From positions 45,309 to 109,308 of the forward strand of contig NZ_JAHKQN010000036.1 of NCBI RefSeq assembly GCF_018861125.1: a DNA stretch of 64,000 nt. The letters run 5' to 3'. This document shows positions 33,704-42,363 of this stretch, one piece after another. Made by a program: the position numbers and the translations under genes. Below the pieces are notes generated by a model. That model saw nothing but the letters and a program-made list of their open reading frames with translations. It had not been told where the DNA came from and did no database searches. This DNA is from Cellulophaga baltica (GTDB taxonomy: Bacteria; Bacteroidota; Bacteroidia; Flavobacteriales; Flavobacteriaceae). Positions within the stretch are counted from its first letter, which is position 1. Each line of letters starts with the position of its first letter.

Positions 33704-34834
33704 TTGAAATTTACATTAAAACAAAACGATCCTAATAGTAAAGCTAGAGCAGGAGTAATTGAAACTGATCACGGAAAAATAGAAACACCTATTTTTATGC
33801 CTGTTGGTACTGTAGCATCTGTAAAAGGAGTGCATCAGCGTGAATTAAAAGAAGATATTAACCCTGATATTATTTTAGGAAATACATACCACTTATACCT
33901 TAGACCTAAAACAGATATTATTGAAAAAGCTGGTGGTTTGCATAAGTTTATGGGTTGGGATAGAAATATTTTAACCGATAGTGGTGGTTACCAAGTGTAT
34001 TCACTTTCTGGTAGAAGAAAGATAAAAGAAGAAGGAGTAAAATTTAAATCACATATTGATGGTTCGTACCATCATTTCACACCAGAAAATGTAATGGAAA
34101 TTCAGCGTACAATTGGTGCTGATATTATTATGGCATTTGATGAATGTACACCTTACCCTTGTGATTACAAATACGCACAACGTTCTATGCACATGACGCA
34201 TAGATGGTTGGAGCGTTGTATTACACATTTAGAAAAAGTACCTTATAAATATGACTATAGTCAAGCATTTTTTCCAATTGTTCAAGGGTCTACTTATAAA
34301 GATTTAAGAAGACAATCAGCAGAATATATAGCAGGTGTTGGAGCAGAAGGGAATGCCATTGGTGGACTTTCAGTTGGTGAGCCAGCAGAAGAAATGTATG
34401 CTATGACTGAGGTTGTTTGTGAAATTCTACCGGAGGACAAGCCTCGTTATTTAATGGGTGTAGGTACACCAATAAATATTTTAGAGAATATTGCATTGGG
34501 TATTGATATGTTTGATTGTGTAATGCCAACGCGGAACGCAAGAAACGGAATGTTATTTACTGCACATGGTACCATAAACATTAAAAATAAGAAGTGGGAA
34601 GATGATTTTTCTCCGATTGATGAAATGGCAATTACTTTTGTTGATACTGAATATTCAAAAGCATATTTACGTCACTTATTTGCAGCCAATGAATATTTAG
34701 GAAAACAGATTGCTACTATTCATAATTTAGGTTTTTATTTGTGGTTGACTCGTGAGGCAAGAAAGCATATCTTGGCAGGAGATTTTTATGAGTGGAAAAA
34801 TAAGATGGTAAAACAAATGGATAAAAGGCTTTAA
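33704..34834 (+). CDS. tgt: tRNA-guanine transglycosylase, zinc cysteines absent
   Basis: 376 residues. Exchanges guanine-34 for a queuine precursor in GUN-anticodon tRNAs. Catalytic motifs are present: LTDSGGYQVYSLSG, DIIMAFDECTPYP, GGLSVGEP, MGVGTPINILE and PTRNARNG. The usual zinc site CxCxxC before YSRAYLxHL is replaced (AITFVDTEYSKAYLRHLF), so all three cysteines are missing. The start is a TTG at 33704, about 14 nt after the transcript start expected from TATATTTG at 33676-33683. It overlaps the next gene by one base (TAATG). Confidence 0.93.
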   Translation: MKFTLKQNDPNSKARAGVIETDHGKIETPIFMPVGTVASVKGVHQRELKEDINPDIILGNTYHLYLRPKTDIIEKAGGLHKFMGWDRNILTDSGGYQVYSLSGRRKIKEEGVKFKSHIDGSYHHFTPENVMEIQRTIGADIIMAFDECTPYPCDYKYAQRSMHMTHRWLERCITHLEKVPYKYDYSQAFFPIVQGSTYKDLRRQSAEYIAGVGAEGNAIGGLSVGEPAEEMYAMTEVVCEILPEDKPRYLMGVGTPINILENIALGIDMFDCVMPTRNARNGMLFTAHGTINIKNKKWEDDFSPIDEMAITFVDTEYSKAYLRHLFAANEYLGKQIATIHNLGFYLWLTREARKHILAGDFYEWKNKMVKQMDKRL

Positions 34835-35919
34835 TGTTAGGCATTATAGATAGATACATATTAAAACGTTATCTCATAACATTCTCTGTAATGTTATTAA
34901 TGTTTATTCCTATTGGTATTATGGCCCACTTGGCCGAGAAACTAGGAAAAATGCAAGAAAACGAAGCTCCTTTAAATGAAATTCTTATCTATTTGAGCAA
35001 TTTCTCTATTTATATAGGGAGTATACTTGTACCTATTTTTTTATTTTTATCGGTAATTTTCTTTACTTCAAAATTAGCTAGTAATACTGAAATTGTAGCT
35101 ATATTGAGTTCAGGTATATCCTTTAATCGGTTTTTAAGACCTTATTTAATAGGTTCAACTATAGTTGCCATATTTATGTTTATTATGGGAATGTTTATTG
35201 TGCCTTATGCAAGTATTGGCTTTAATGAATTCTCATTTACATATTTAAAAAAAGGTAGGCAAGATAGGGTTACAGAAAATATCTTTAATCAATTAAATGA
35301 GAATGATTTTATTTATGTAAGTAGGTTTGATCCAACGAGAGAGATTGGTTATAACTTTACTATGGAGCATTTTAATGAAGAAAGTAATGAGTTAGAATAT
35401 AAGTTATCTGCAGCTAATATTCGTTGGGTTCCAAAAGATTCAGTTTATAGACTTACGTCATTTGTAAAAAGGACTTTAGTTGGTGAAACAGAAATTTTAG
35501 AAACTAAACCTCGATTAGATACAATATTTCCATTCAAAATAAATGATTTAACTCCGGTATCATATATCGCAGAAACTAAAAACTTATTTGAGTTAAATGA
35601 TTTTATTGATAGTCAAAAACGTAAAGGAGCATCAAATATTAATACGTATGTATTAGTAAAGTATAAAAGATGGGCCTTGCCTGTTACAGCGTTTATTTTA
35701 ACATTTATAGCAGTAGCAGTATCTTCTCAAAAACGAAGAGGGGGTATGGGAGTTAATTTAGCTTTCGGAATTTTTGTTGCTTTTATCTACATATTTTTCG
35801 ATCGTGTATTTAGTACCTTAGCAGAACAAACTGGTTTATCACCCTTACTAGCAGTTTTAATTCCCAACTTAATATTTGGAATATTAGGGTTTTATCTTAT
35901 TCAAAGAGCAAAACGTTAA
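34834..35919 (+). CDS. LptG/LptF-type permease (YjgP/YjgQ family)
   Basis: 361 residues: three transmembrane helices at the N-terminus (IDRYILKRYLITFSVMLLMFIPIGIMA; VPIFLFLSVIFFTSKLA; FLRPYLIGSTIVAIFMFIMGMFIV), a periplasmic beta-jellyroll (about 125-270) and three C-terminal helices. This is the LptF/G architecture, the membrane part of the ABC machine that extracts lipopolysaccharide. The start codon shares a base with the tgt stop, a common arrangement in Bacteroidota. Confidence 0.9.
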   Translation: MLGIIDRYILKRYLITFSVMLLMFIPIGIMAHLAEKLGKMQENEAPLNEILIYLSNFSIYIGSILVPIFLFLSVIFFTSKLASNTEIVAILSSGISFNRFLRPYLIGSTIVAIFMFIMGMFIVPYASIGFNEFSFTYLKKGRQDRVTENIFNQLNENDFIYVSRFDPTREIGYNFTMEHFNEESNELEYKLSAANIRWVPKDSVYRLTSFVKRTLVGETEILETKPRLDTIFPFKINDLTPVSYIAETKNLFELNDFIDSQKRKGASNINTYVLVKYKRWALPVTAFILTFIAVAVSSQKRRGGMGVNLAFGIFVAFIYIFFDRVFSTLAEQTGLSPLLAVLIPNLIFGILGFYLIQRAKR

Positions 35920-35942
35920 CGTTTTTGTACTACTTTTAATGT

Positions 35943-36836
35943 ATGACTACGAAACTAAAAAACTATCTACATCTCCATTTTATAGTTTTTATATGGGGAT
36001 TTACTGCGGTTTTAGGAAAACTGATTAGTATTGATGCGCTACCATTGGTTTTTTATCGAATGGGTATTGCAGTTGCTTGTATAGGCTTGTTTATTGCTTT
36101 TAAGAAAATTTCTTTAAAAATTTCACCAAAAAAAATAGCGACTATGGCTATAATAGGAGTCGTTATTGCTTTGCATTGGATTGCTTTTTTTAAAGCCATA
36201 AAAGTTTCAAATGTATCTATAGCTCTGGCAACTTTAGCCACAGGTGCTTTTTTCACAGCTTTAATTGAGCCGTTTATTTATAAAAGAAAAATGATTTGGT
36301 ATGAAGTTGCCTTTGGAATTGTGGTAATAATAGGACTTTATATTATTTTTAATGTAGAAACTCAATACGTCGAAGGTATAATTTTAGCGCTAGTTGCAGC
36401 ATTTTTAGCATCAGTATTCACTTTAGTTAATGGTAAATTAATAACGGTAGAAAAACCGAGTATAATTTCATTTTATGAATTATTATTTGGTTTTTTATTT
36501 GTTGCAATATATATAGGCGTACAAGGTGGTTTTACAAATAATTTTTTTAAAGTTTCACTAAATGATTGGATGTTTATAGTCATACTAGCTTCTGTATGTA
36601 CAGCTTACGCATTTATAGCATCAGTTAAAGTAATGAAGTTTTTATCACCATATACAGTAATGTTAACAGTGAATTTAGAACCCATTTATGGTATTATATT
36701 AGCTTTTATATTTGTTGGTGAAAGTGAAAAAATGAATCCTTTGTTCTATATAGGAGCATTAATTATATTAAGCACGGTACTAAGTAATGGCGTATTAAAA
36801 AATAAAGGAAGAATAAAAAAGTTAAGTAGGACTTAG
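35943..36836 (+). CDS. EamA/DMT-family transporter
   Basis: 297 residues with ten predicted transmembrane helices in two EamA repeats (HFIVFIWGFTAVLGKLISI opening the first; FLASVFTLVNGKLITVEKPS opening the second; LEPIYGIILAFIFVGE near the end). Drug/metabolite superfamily exporters move amino acids or metabolites. Starts 23 bp after the LptG-type gene and probably shares its transcript. Substrate unknown. Confidence 0.9.
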   Translation: MTTKLKNYLHLHFIVFIWGFTAVLGKLISIDALPLVFYRMGIAVACIGLFIAFKKISLKISPKKIATMAIIGVVIALHWIAFFKAIKVSNVSIALATLATGAFFTALIEPFIYKRKMIWYEVAFGIVVIIGLYIIFNVETQYVEGIILALVAAFLASVFTLVNGKLITVEKPSIISFYELLFGFLFVAIYIGVQGGFTNNFFKVSLNDWMFIVILASVCTAYAFIASVKVMKFLSPYTVMLTVNLEPIYGIILAFIFVGESEKMNPLFYIGALIILSTVLSNGVLKNKGRIKKLSRT

Positions 36837-36893
36837 ACATCCCTATTTAATGTTTTATATTTGTCTTTAGATTAAAAATAAACAGGAGAATTC

Positions 36894-37847
36894 ATGGAAT
36901 ACTTAGAGTTTGAACTTCCCATCAAAGAGCTTGAAGAGCAGTTGGATAAGTGCATGATCATTGGTGAAGAAAGTGAGGTTGATGTTACAGAAACCTGTAA
37001 ACAAATTGAAAAAAAATTACAAGAAACTCGTAAAGATATTTACAAGAACCTTACCGCATGGCAACGAGTTCAACTTTCAAGGCACCCAAATAGACCATAT
37101 ACATTAGATTATATAAAAGGTATTTGTGGTGATACATTTTTAGAGCTTCATGGTGATAGAAATGTAAAAGACGATAAAGCCATGATTGGTGGTTTAGGTA
37201 AAATTGGTGATCAATCTTTTATGTTTATTGGTCAACAAAAAGGTTTTAATACTAAAACTCGTCAATACCGTAATTTTGGTATGGCTAACCCTGAAGGGTA
37301 TCGTAAAGCTTTACGTTTAATGAAATCTGCAGAAAAATTTAATATTCCTGTAGTGTGTTTTGTGGATACTCCTGGTGCTTACCCAGGTATTGAAGCAGAA
37401 GAACGCGGGCAAGGGGAAGCTATTGCTCGTAATATTTTAGAAATGACACGCTTAAAAGTACCCGTTATAGTTACTATCATTGGTGAAGGTGCTTCTGGTG
37501 GAGCATTAGGTATAGGTGTTGGTGATAAAGTATTAATGTTAGAAAATACATGGTATTCTGTAATATCTCCTGAGTCTTGTTCTTCTATTTTATGGAGAAG
37601 TTGGGAATATAAAGAACAAGCAGCTGAAGCATTAAAACTTACGGCTACAGATATGAAAAAGTTAAAACTTATTGATGAAATTGTGAGAGAACCTGCTGGT
37701 GGAGCTCATAGTTCTAGAGAAAAAACTTTTGATATTGTAAAAAATAAAATAGTTTCTCATTACGAGGAGTTAAAAAAGTTATCACCAAAAGAACTTACAA
37801 ATACCAGGATGGAAAAATATGCCAATATGGGTGTATTCAACGACTAA
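36894..37847 (+). CDS. accA: Acetyl-CoA carboxylase carboxyltransferase subunit alpha
   Basis: 317 residues, standard length. The alpha half of the carboxyltransferase that transfers CO2 from biotin to acetyl-CoA for malonyl-CoA synthesis. Motifs: [17 protein letters not shown] start ([16 protein letters not shown]), [55 protein letters not shown] and [14 protein letters not shown] -7 box TATATTTG (36856-36863) precedes it and a terminator follows, so it is monocistronic. Confidence 0.96.
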   Translation: MEYLEFELPIKELEEQLDKCMIIGEESEVDVTETCKQIEKKLQETRKDIYKNLTAWQRVQLSRHPNRPYTLDYIKGICGDTFLELHGDRNVKDDKAMIGGLGKIGDQSFMFIGQQKGFNTKTRQYRNFGMANPEGYRKALRLMKSAEKFNIPVVCFVDTPGAYPGIEAEERGQGEAIARNILEMTRLKVPVIVTIIGEGASGGALGIGVGDKVLMLENTWYSVISPESCSSILWRSWEYKEQAAEALKLTATDMKKLKLIDEIVREPAGGAHSSREKTFDIVKNKIVSHYEELKKLSPKELTNTRMEKYANMGVFND

Positions 37848-37871
37848 TTCCTGTTTTAAACCATAAATATT

Positions 37872-37903
37872 AAAACTGGAGAATTAATTCTCCAGTTTTT
37901 TTT
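37872..37903. terminator. Terminator of accA
   Basis: AAAACTGGAGAATT and its complement form a 14 bp palindromic stem (37872-37899) with T-run beyond. Confidence 0.88.
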
Positions 37904-38015
37904 TGTTATCAACACAAAATCGTAACTTATTAACAAGCAAATTGTTAATGAACGGTTAATAGAGAAATTTAATTTATAATGTTAACTGAAAGTTAATTTG
38001 ATACTTTCGCAAACT

Positions 38016-39566
38016 ATGGAGAAACCCAGCCCAATATTAGGACATAAAGTCGACAAGTCTAATCTAATTCAATTAGAGAAAGGTAAATTACCGCCACAAG
38101 CTATTGATTTAGAAGAAGTTGTGATTGGTGCGATGATGATTGATAAAAAAGGTATTGATGAGGTTATCGATATTTTACATCCAGAAGTTTTTTATAAAGA
38201 CGCACACCGCTTTATTTATGAAGCAATTTTTAAATTGTTTGAAACCTCTGAACCAGTCGATTTATTAACCGTTTCTTCTCAATTGAAGAAGGATGGAAAA
38301 TTAGAAGCTGTTGGTGGTGATTTTTATTTGATAAAATTGACTCAAAAAGTGGCTTCATCTGCCCATATTGAGTTTCACGCACGTATAATTCTTCAAAAAT
38401 ATATTCAACGTAGTTTAATAAAAATTTCAAATGAAATTATTCAAGAAGCTTACGATGAAGGAACAGATGTTTTTGATCTATTAGATACAGCAGAATCAAA
38501 ATTATACGATGTAACTCAAGGAAATTTAAAGCGTTCAGCTGAAACTGCACAAAACTTAGTAATTCAAGCTAAAAAGCGTATTGAAGAGATTGCTGGTAAA
38601 GAAGGTTTGAGTGGTGTGCCATCAGGTTTTGACAAAGTTGATAAACTTACTTCTGGTTGGCAACCGAGTGATTTAATCATTATTGCAGCACGTCCGGGTA
38701 TGGGTAAAACAGCACTTACCTTATCTATGGCACGTAATATGGCTGTAAACTCTAATATTCCAGTGGCATTTTTCTCATTAGAGATGTCTTCTGTACAGTT
38801 AATAACACGTTTAATTTCTTCTGAGACAGGTTTGTCTTCAGAAAAATTACGTACAGGTAAATTAGAAAAGCACGAGTGGGAACAACTTAATGTAAAAGTA
38901 AAAACATTAGAGAAAGCTCCTCTGTTTATTGATGATACGCCTTCATTATCTATTTTTGACCTTAGAGCAAAGGCAAGACGTTTAGCTTCGCAACACGGTA
39001 TTCGAATGATTATGATTGATTACCTGCAGTTGATGACAGCTGGTGGTAGTCAAAAAGGTGGTGGAAACCGTGAACAAGAGATTTCTACTATTTCACGTAA
39101 CTTAAAAGCACTAGCAAAAGAATTAAATGTACCAGTAATTGCACTTTCACAGTTATCTCGTGCGGTTGAAACACGGGGGGGGACTAAAAGACCTTTACTT
39201 TCTGACCTTAGGGAATCTGGAGCGATTGAGCAAGATGCCGATATTGTTTCGTTTATTTACCGTCCTGAATATTATAAAATTGATGAGTGGGATGATGATG
39301 AGCGTACGCCAACTGCTGGGCAAGGAGAATTTATTGTAGCTAAACACAGAAATGGTGGTTTAGAGAATATTAGGTTAAAGTTTATTGGTAATCAAGGTAA
39401 ATTTGATAATTTAGATGACTTTGATTCTCCTTTTGAGTTCCAGTCTAAAATGAATGACGGAGAAGAAAACCCATTTGCAACTAAAAATCTGCCAAATGCA
39501 GATCAAGCTTTTGGTAGTTCAATGAACGATACACCAGATTTTGATGATAATGATGTGCCTTTTTAA
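38016..39566 (+). CDS. dnaB: Replicative DNA helicase
   Basis: 516 residues. Hexameric helicase that unwinds the fork. The N-terminal primase-interacting domain (PPQAIDLEEVVIGAMMIDK) is followed by the RecA-like motor: Walker A ARPGMGKTALTLS, IDDTPSLSIFDLRAKARRL, MIMIDYLQLM (Walker B), LSQLSRAVETR and SDLRESGAIEQDAD. I use the ATG at 38016; an in-frame TTG at 37998 would lie within the probable -7 box TACTTTCG. A terminator follows the stop at 39594. Confidence 0.96.
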   Translation: MEKPSPILGHKVDKSNLIQLEKGKLPPQAIDLEEVVIGAMMIDKKGIDEVIDILHPEVFYKDAHRFIYEAIFKLFETSEPVDLLTVSSQLKKDGKLEAVGGDFYLIKLTQKVASSAHIEFHARIILQKYIQRSLIKISNEIIQEAYDEGTDVFDLLDTAESKLYDVTQGNLKRSAETAQNLVIQAKKRIEEIAGKEGLSGVPSGFDKVDKLTSGWQPSDLIIIAARPGMGKTALTLSMARNMAVNSNIPVAFFSLEMSSVQLITRLISSETGLSSEKLRTGKLEKHEWEQLNVKVKTLEKAPLFIDDTPSLSIFDLRAKARRLASQHGIRMIMIDYLQLMTAGGSQKGGGNREQEISTISRNLKALAKELNVPVIALSQLSRAVETRGGTKRPLLSDLRESGAIEQDADIVSFIYRPEYYKIDEWDDDERTPTAGQGEFIVAKHRNGGLENIRLKFIGNQGKFDNLDDFDSPFEFQSKMNDGEENPFATKNLPNADQAFGSSMNDTPDFDDNDVPF

Positions 39567-40857
39567 AAGTTTAAAATTTAAATTTCAATACAAAAGAAAG
39601 AGAATACTTTATACGAGTATTCTCTTTCTTTTTTCATACACAATAACAGCATCTTCTATTTTAATTCCAATGGATGCTGAAAGTCAAAAAGATCATTTAA
39701 AAGCTTACGGAATTACATATTGGGTGTTAGTAAAACAACAGAAGGTTCAGTGGTTATTAAATTACCGTGGAGGTTCTTTTTTATTGCCCGATGGAGATGT
39801 TATTCGAAAAGAATGTCAAATACGTGGTGTTTCGTTTGAAATACTTTCTGATGGCGAAGCAAATTCAATTTTAAATGATATTTCGAGTCCATCAAAAAAT
39901 CAAGAAGCAGTAATACTTGAAAAAGCGCCAAAAATAGCAGTCTATACACCTACAGGTAAACAACCTTGGGATGATGCTGTAACAATGGTGTTAACCTATG
40001 CTGAAATACCTTATGAAACCGTTTATGATGAAGAGGTATTAACGGATAAATTGGTTTTATTTGACTGGTTACATTTACATCATGAAGATTTTACGGGGCA
40101 ATACGGAAAGTTTTATGCTTCATATAAAACAGCACCTTGGTATTTAGAAGGTAAAAAAGATGCAGAAGCTTTAGCACGTAAGTTAAGTTTCACGAAGGTT
40201 TCAGAAGAGAAAAGAGCAGTAACCTTAAAAATTAGAAATTATGTGATTGGTGGTGGTTTTATGTTTGCCATGTGTTCAGCAACAGATAGTTTTGATATTT
40301 CCTTATCAGCCTCTGATGGTATAGATATTTGTGAAACTATGTTTGATGGTGATCCATCAGAATCTAATTATCAATCTAAAATAGATTATAGTAAAACCTT
40401 TGCTTTTACAAATTTTACTTTAGAACGTAACCCATTAGTTTATGAGTTTTCATCAATAGATATGACAAGTAAAAGAAAAATACCCAAAGAATCTGATTAC
40501 TTTTCGTTAATGGATTTTTCTGCTAAATGGGATCCTGTACCTACAATGCTTTGTCAAAACCATACAAGCTTAGTAAAAGGTTTTATGGGGCAGACAACTT
40601 CATTTAAACGAGATGAAATTAAGCCGACAGTTTTGGTTTTAGGTGAGAATAAATTGAATAATGAAGCTCGTTACATTCACGGAATAAAGGGGAAAGGTTT
40701 TTTTACTTTTTATGGTGGTCATGACCCTGAAGATTATCAGCATAGAGTTGGAGACCCAAAAACGGAGTTGGAATTGCATCCTTCTTCACCAGGATACAGA
40801 CTTATTTTAAACAATGTTTTATTTCCTGCAGCTAAAAAGAAAAAGCAAAAAACTTAA
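39541..40857 (+). CDS. Exported conserved protein (often auto-named asparagine synthetase B)
   Basis: About 430 residues. A signal peptide (RILYTSILFLFSYTITASS) precedes ILIPMDAESQKDHLKAYG and LLNYRGGSFLLPD; flavobacterial homologues are often labelled asparagine synthetase B, but no glutaminase or synthetase motif is visible and the protein is exported, so I doubt that name. KIAVYTPTGKQPWDDAVTMVLTYAEIPYETVYD suggests a class I amidotransferase-like region. The start is unclear: in-frame ATGs at 39541-39555 lie inside dnaB and no ATG stands just before the signal peptide. Confidence 0.75.
   Translation: MMIMMCLFKSLKFKFQYKRKRILYTSILFLFSYTITASSILIPMDAESQKDHLKAYGITYWVLVKQQKVQWLLNYRGGSFLLPDGDVIRKECQIRGVSFEILSDGEANSILNDISSPSKNQEAVILEKAPKIAVYTPTGKQPWDDAVTMVLTYAEIPYETVYDEEVLTDKLVLFDWLHLHHEDFTGQYGKFYASYKTAPWYLEGKKDAEALARKLSFTKVSEEKRAVTLKIRNYVIGGGFMFAMCSATDSFDISLSASDGIDICETMFDGDPSESNYQSKIDYSKTFAFTNFTLERNPLVYEFSSIDMTSKRKIPKESDYFSLMDFSAKWDPVPTMLCQNHTSLVKGFMGQTTSFKRDEIKPTVLVLGENKLNNEARYIHGIKGKGFFTFYGGHDPEDYQHRVGDPKTELELHPSSPGYRLILNNVLFPAAKKKKQKT
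39594..39634 (+). terminator. Terminator of dnaB inside the next reading frame
   Basis: AAGAAAGAGAATACT (39594-39608) and its exact complement (39616-39630) form a 15 bp stem with a 7 nt loop, followed by T residues. It also encodes part of the signal peptide of the following gene. Confidence 0.85.
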
Positions 40858-40883
40858 TTATTGATTTCGAGAAATCTAAAATA

Positions 40884-40921
40884 AAAACCGCTATTAAAAC
40901 AATTGTTTTAATAGCGGTTTT
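40884..40921. terminator. Bidirectional terminator between convergent genes
   Basis: A 38 bp perfect palindrome, AAAACCGCTATTAAAACAA and its complement, ending in T residues; separates the exported protein gene from the DUF4374 gene. Confidence 0.88.
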
Positions 40922-40973
40922 CTAGTTAGTAATATTTAAAAAGCATCAATTTTATTGATGGTATAATGGAATT

Positions 40974-42353
40974 TTAGAAAGTTCCGATAAAGTGACTTCC
41001 TTCAGCATTAACTAATTCAGCACCTTTAGTTACTTCACCAGTCTCAGTATCTATAACATAGATGTTTCCATTTTCTCCAACAGGGGCTTCAGTAACATAA
41101 ATTTCATTACCATCAACAACAAAACCTTGATATTGGAATAAGTAGAAATCTGCATTGTAAGGTATAGCATCAATTCTTGTAGCAGTCTTAGTATTTAAAT
41201 CAGCTAAAGCAAAAAATCCTTGAGCACCAGCAACACCTTCTTCAGAACCATCGTGACGGTAAGCGATAACAGCTTTACCATTTGCAGCAGGTCTCCAAGC
41301 AAGAATATAAGCACCTTCAACACCCAAAGCATCATCTAAATTAAAAATGTAAGAATCATCATACTCGTTATCAGCATCAATTTTCAAAATGTGAGAACCT
41401 GATGGGTCACTTTGGTTAGCTTGGTATACGCTACCATCATATAAAAAAGCATTAATACTACGGTAACCGTTTGTATTACCATAACCAACTGTTGAAGTAA
41501 TTACTGATGGGTTTAATAATGAAGGGTAGTCTAATACAATAGTTTTAGAACCTAAAATTTCATAATCGCTATCACTCTCAGTAGTTGTAGGGTCAAGTTT
41601 ACTTAAACGAGCACCAATATATAATTTGTCACCAGCCTCATTTAAAACAGGCATATCTATTCTTGAAATATAATAACCTAAAGCTTCTTCTTCATCAGTT
41701 AAAGCAACACTATGTTCTTGAAAATTATTAATTAAAGAATTTTCTAAATCTAATGTTACAACACCAATTGTAGCATTTGTTCTGATATAAGTATCATCTG
41801 AAGCGTCGTCTTCGGTACCATTATCGTCAATTTCATTTTCTGTTGATACATAAACAGCAGCTCCTGTTTTATCACCATCAAATAATTTGATCCATCTAGG
41901 TGCAGTTCCTACATAAGGTTCAATACTTACTTCGGTACCTGATTGTGTAAAAGTTTGTCCACCTTCTACCAAATATTTAGTGTAAGTACCACCAGTATCA
42001 CCTGCATAACTAATATTAAAGATTGTACTTCCGTCTTCTGAAGACTGTAATCGAGCTGTTCTGTTTGATGGTGCTGTAAATCCGTTTTCAAAAGGAGAGA
42101 TTGATACAGAAGGGTCTTTAGCCTCTTCACTGGTTACACTGTAAATTAATGTACCTCCATTTCCATCTCCTGGCTCATCGCCCATTTGAGCTCCAGCAAC
42201 AGTGATCCATCTTGTTTCATCTTCTGTTCCTGCTTCAGTTTCAGTTTCAGTTTCTGTACTTGTATCAGTGTCATCACTGCTACAAGCAGTCATTAAACCT
42301 ATGGTTAGTGCAGTTAGGGTTAATGTTTTAAAGTCTAATAGTGTGCGTCTCAT
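40974..42353 (-). CDS. DUF4374-type lipoprotein of the TonB receptor operon
   Basis: 459 residues with a lipoprotein signal (TIGLMTACSSDD) and a low-complexity Thr/Glu linker, then a beta-propeller-like body (WITVAGAQMGDEPGDGNGGTL, RWIKLFDGDKTGAAVYVST, YIGARLSKLD, ILAWRPAANGKAVIAYRHDG) typical of DUF4374. Such proteins accompany iron/haem-type TonB receptors. It starts 10 bp after the receptor gene, so it is a surface or periplasmic partner of that receptor. Confidence 0.82.
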   Translation of the reverse strand: MRRTLLDFKTLTLTALTIGLMTACSSDDTDTSTETETETEAGTEDETRWITVAGAQMGDEPGDGNGGTLIYSVTSEEAKDPSVSISPFENGFTAPSNRTARLQSSEDGSTIFNISYAGDTGGTYTKYLVEGGQTFTQSGTEVSIEPYVGTAPRWIKLFDGDKTGAAVYVSTENEIDDNGTEDDASDDTYIRTNATIGVVTLDLENSLINNFQEHSVALTDEEEALGYYISRIDMPVLNEAGDKLYIGARLSKLDPTTTESDSDYEILGSKTIVLDYPSLLNPSVITSTVGYGNTNGYRSINAFLYDGSVYQANQSDPSGSHILKIDADNEYDDSYIFNLDDALGVEGAYILAWRPAANGKAVIAYRHDGSEEGVAGAQGFFALADLNTKTATRIDAIPYNADFYLFQYQGFVVDGNEIYVTEAPVGENGNIYVIDTETGEVTKGAELVNAEGSHFIGTF

Positions 42354-42363
42354 ATTGAATTGA

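Noticed and set aside
33704..34834. Tgt as a pseudogene because of the lost zinc site
   Set aside because: The frame is intact, catalytic motifs are kept and the gene is coupled to an essential neighbour.
39541..40857. Enzyme function asparagine synthetase for the exported protein
   Set aside because: The protein carries an export signal and shows none of the glutaminase or synthetase motifs; only a common automatic label points that way.
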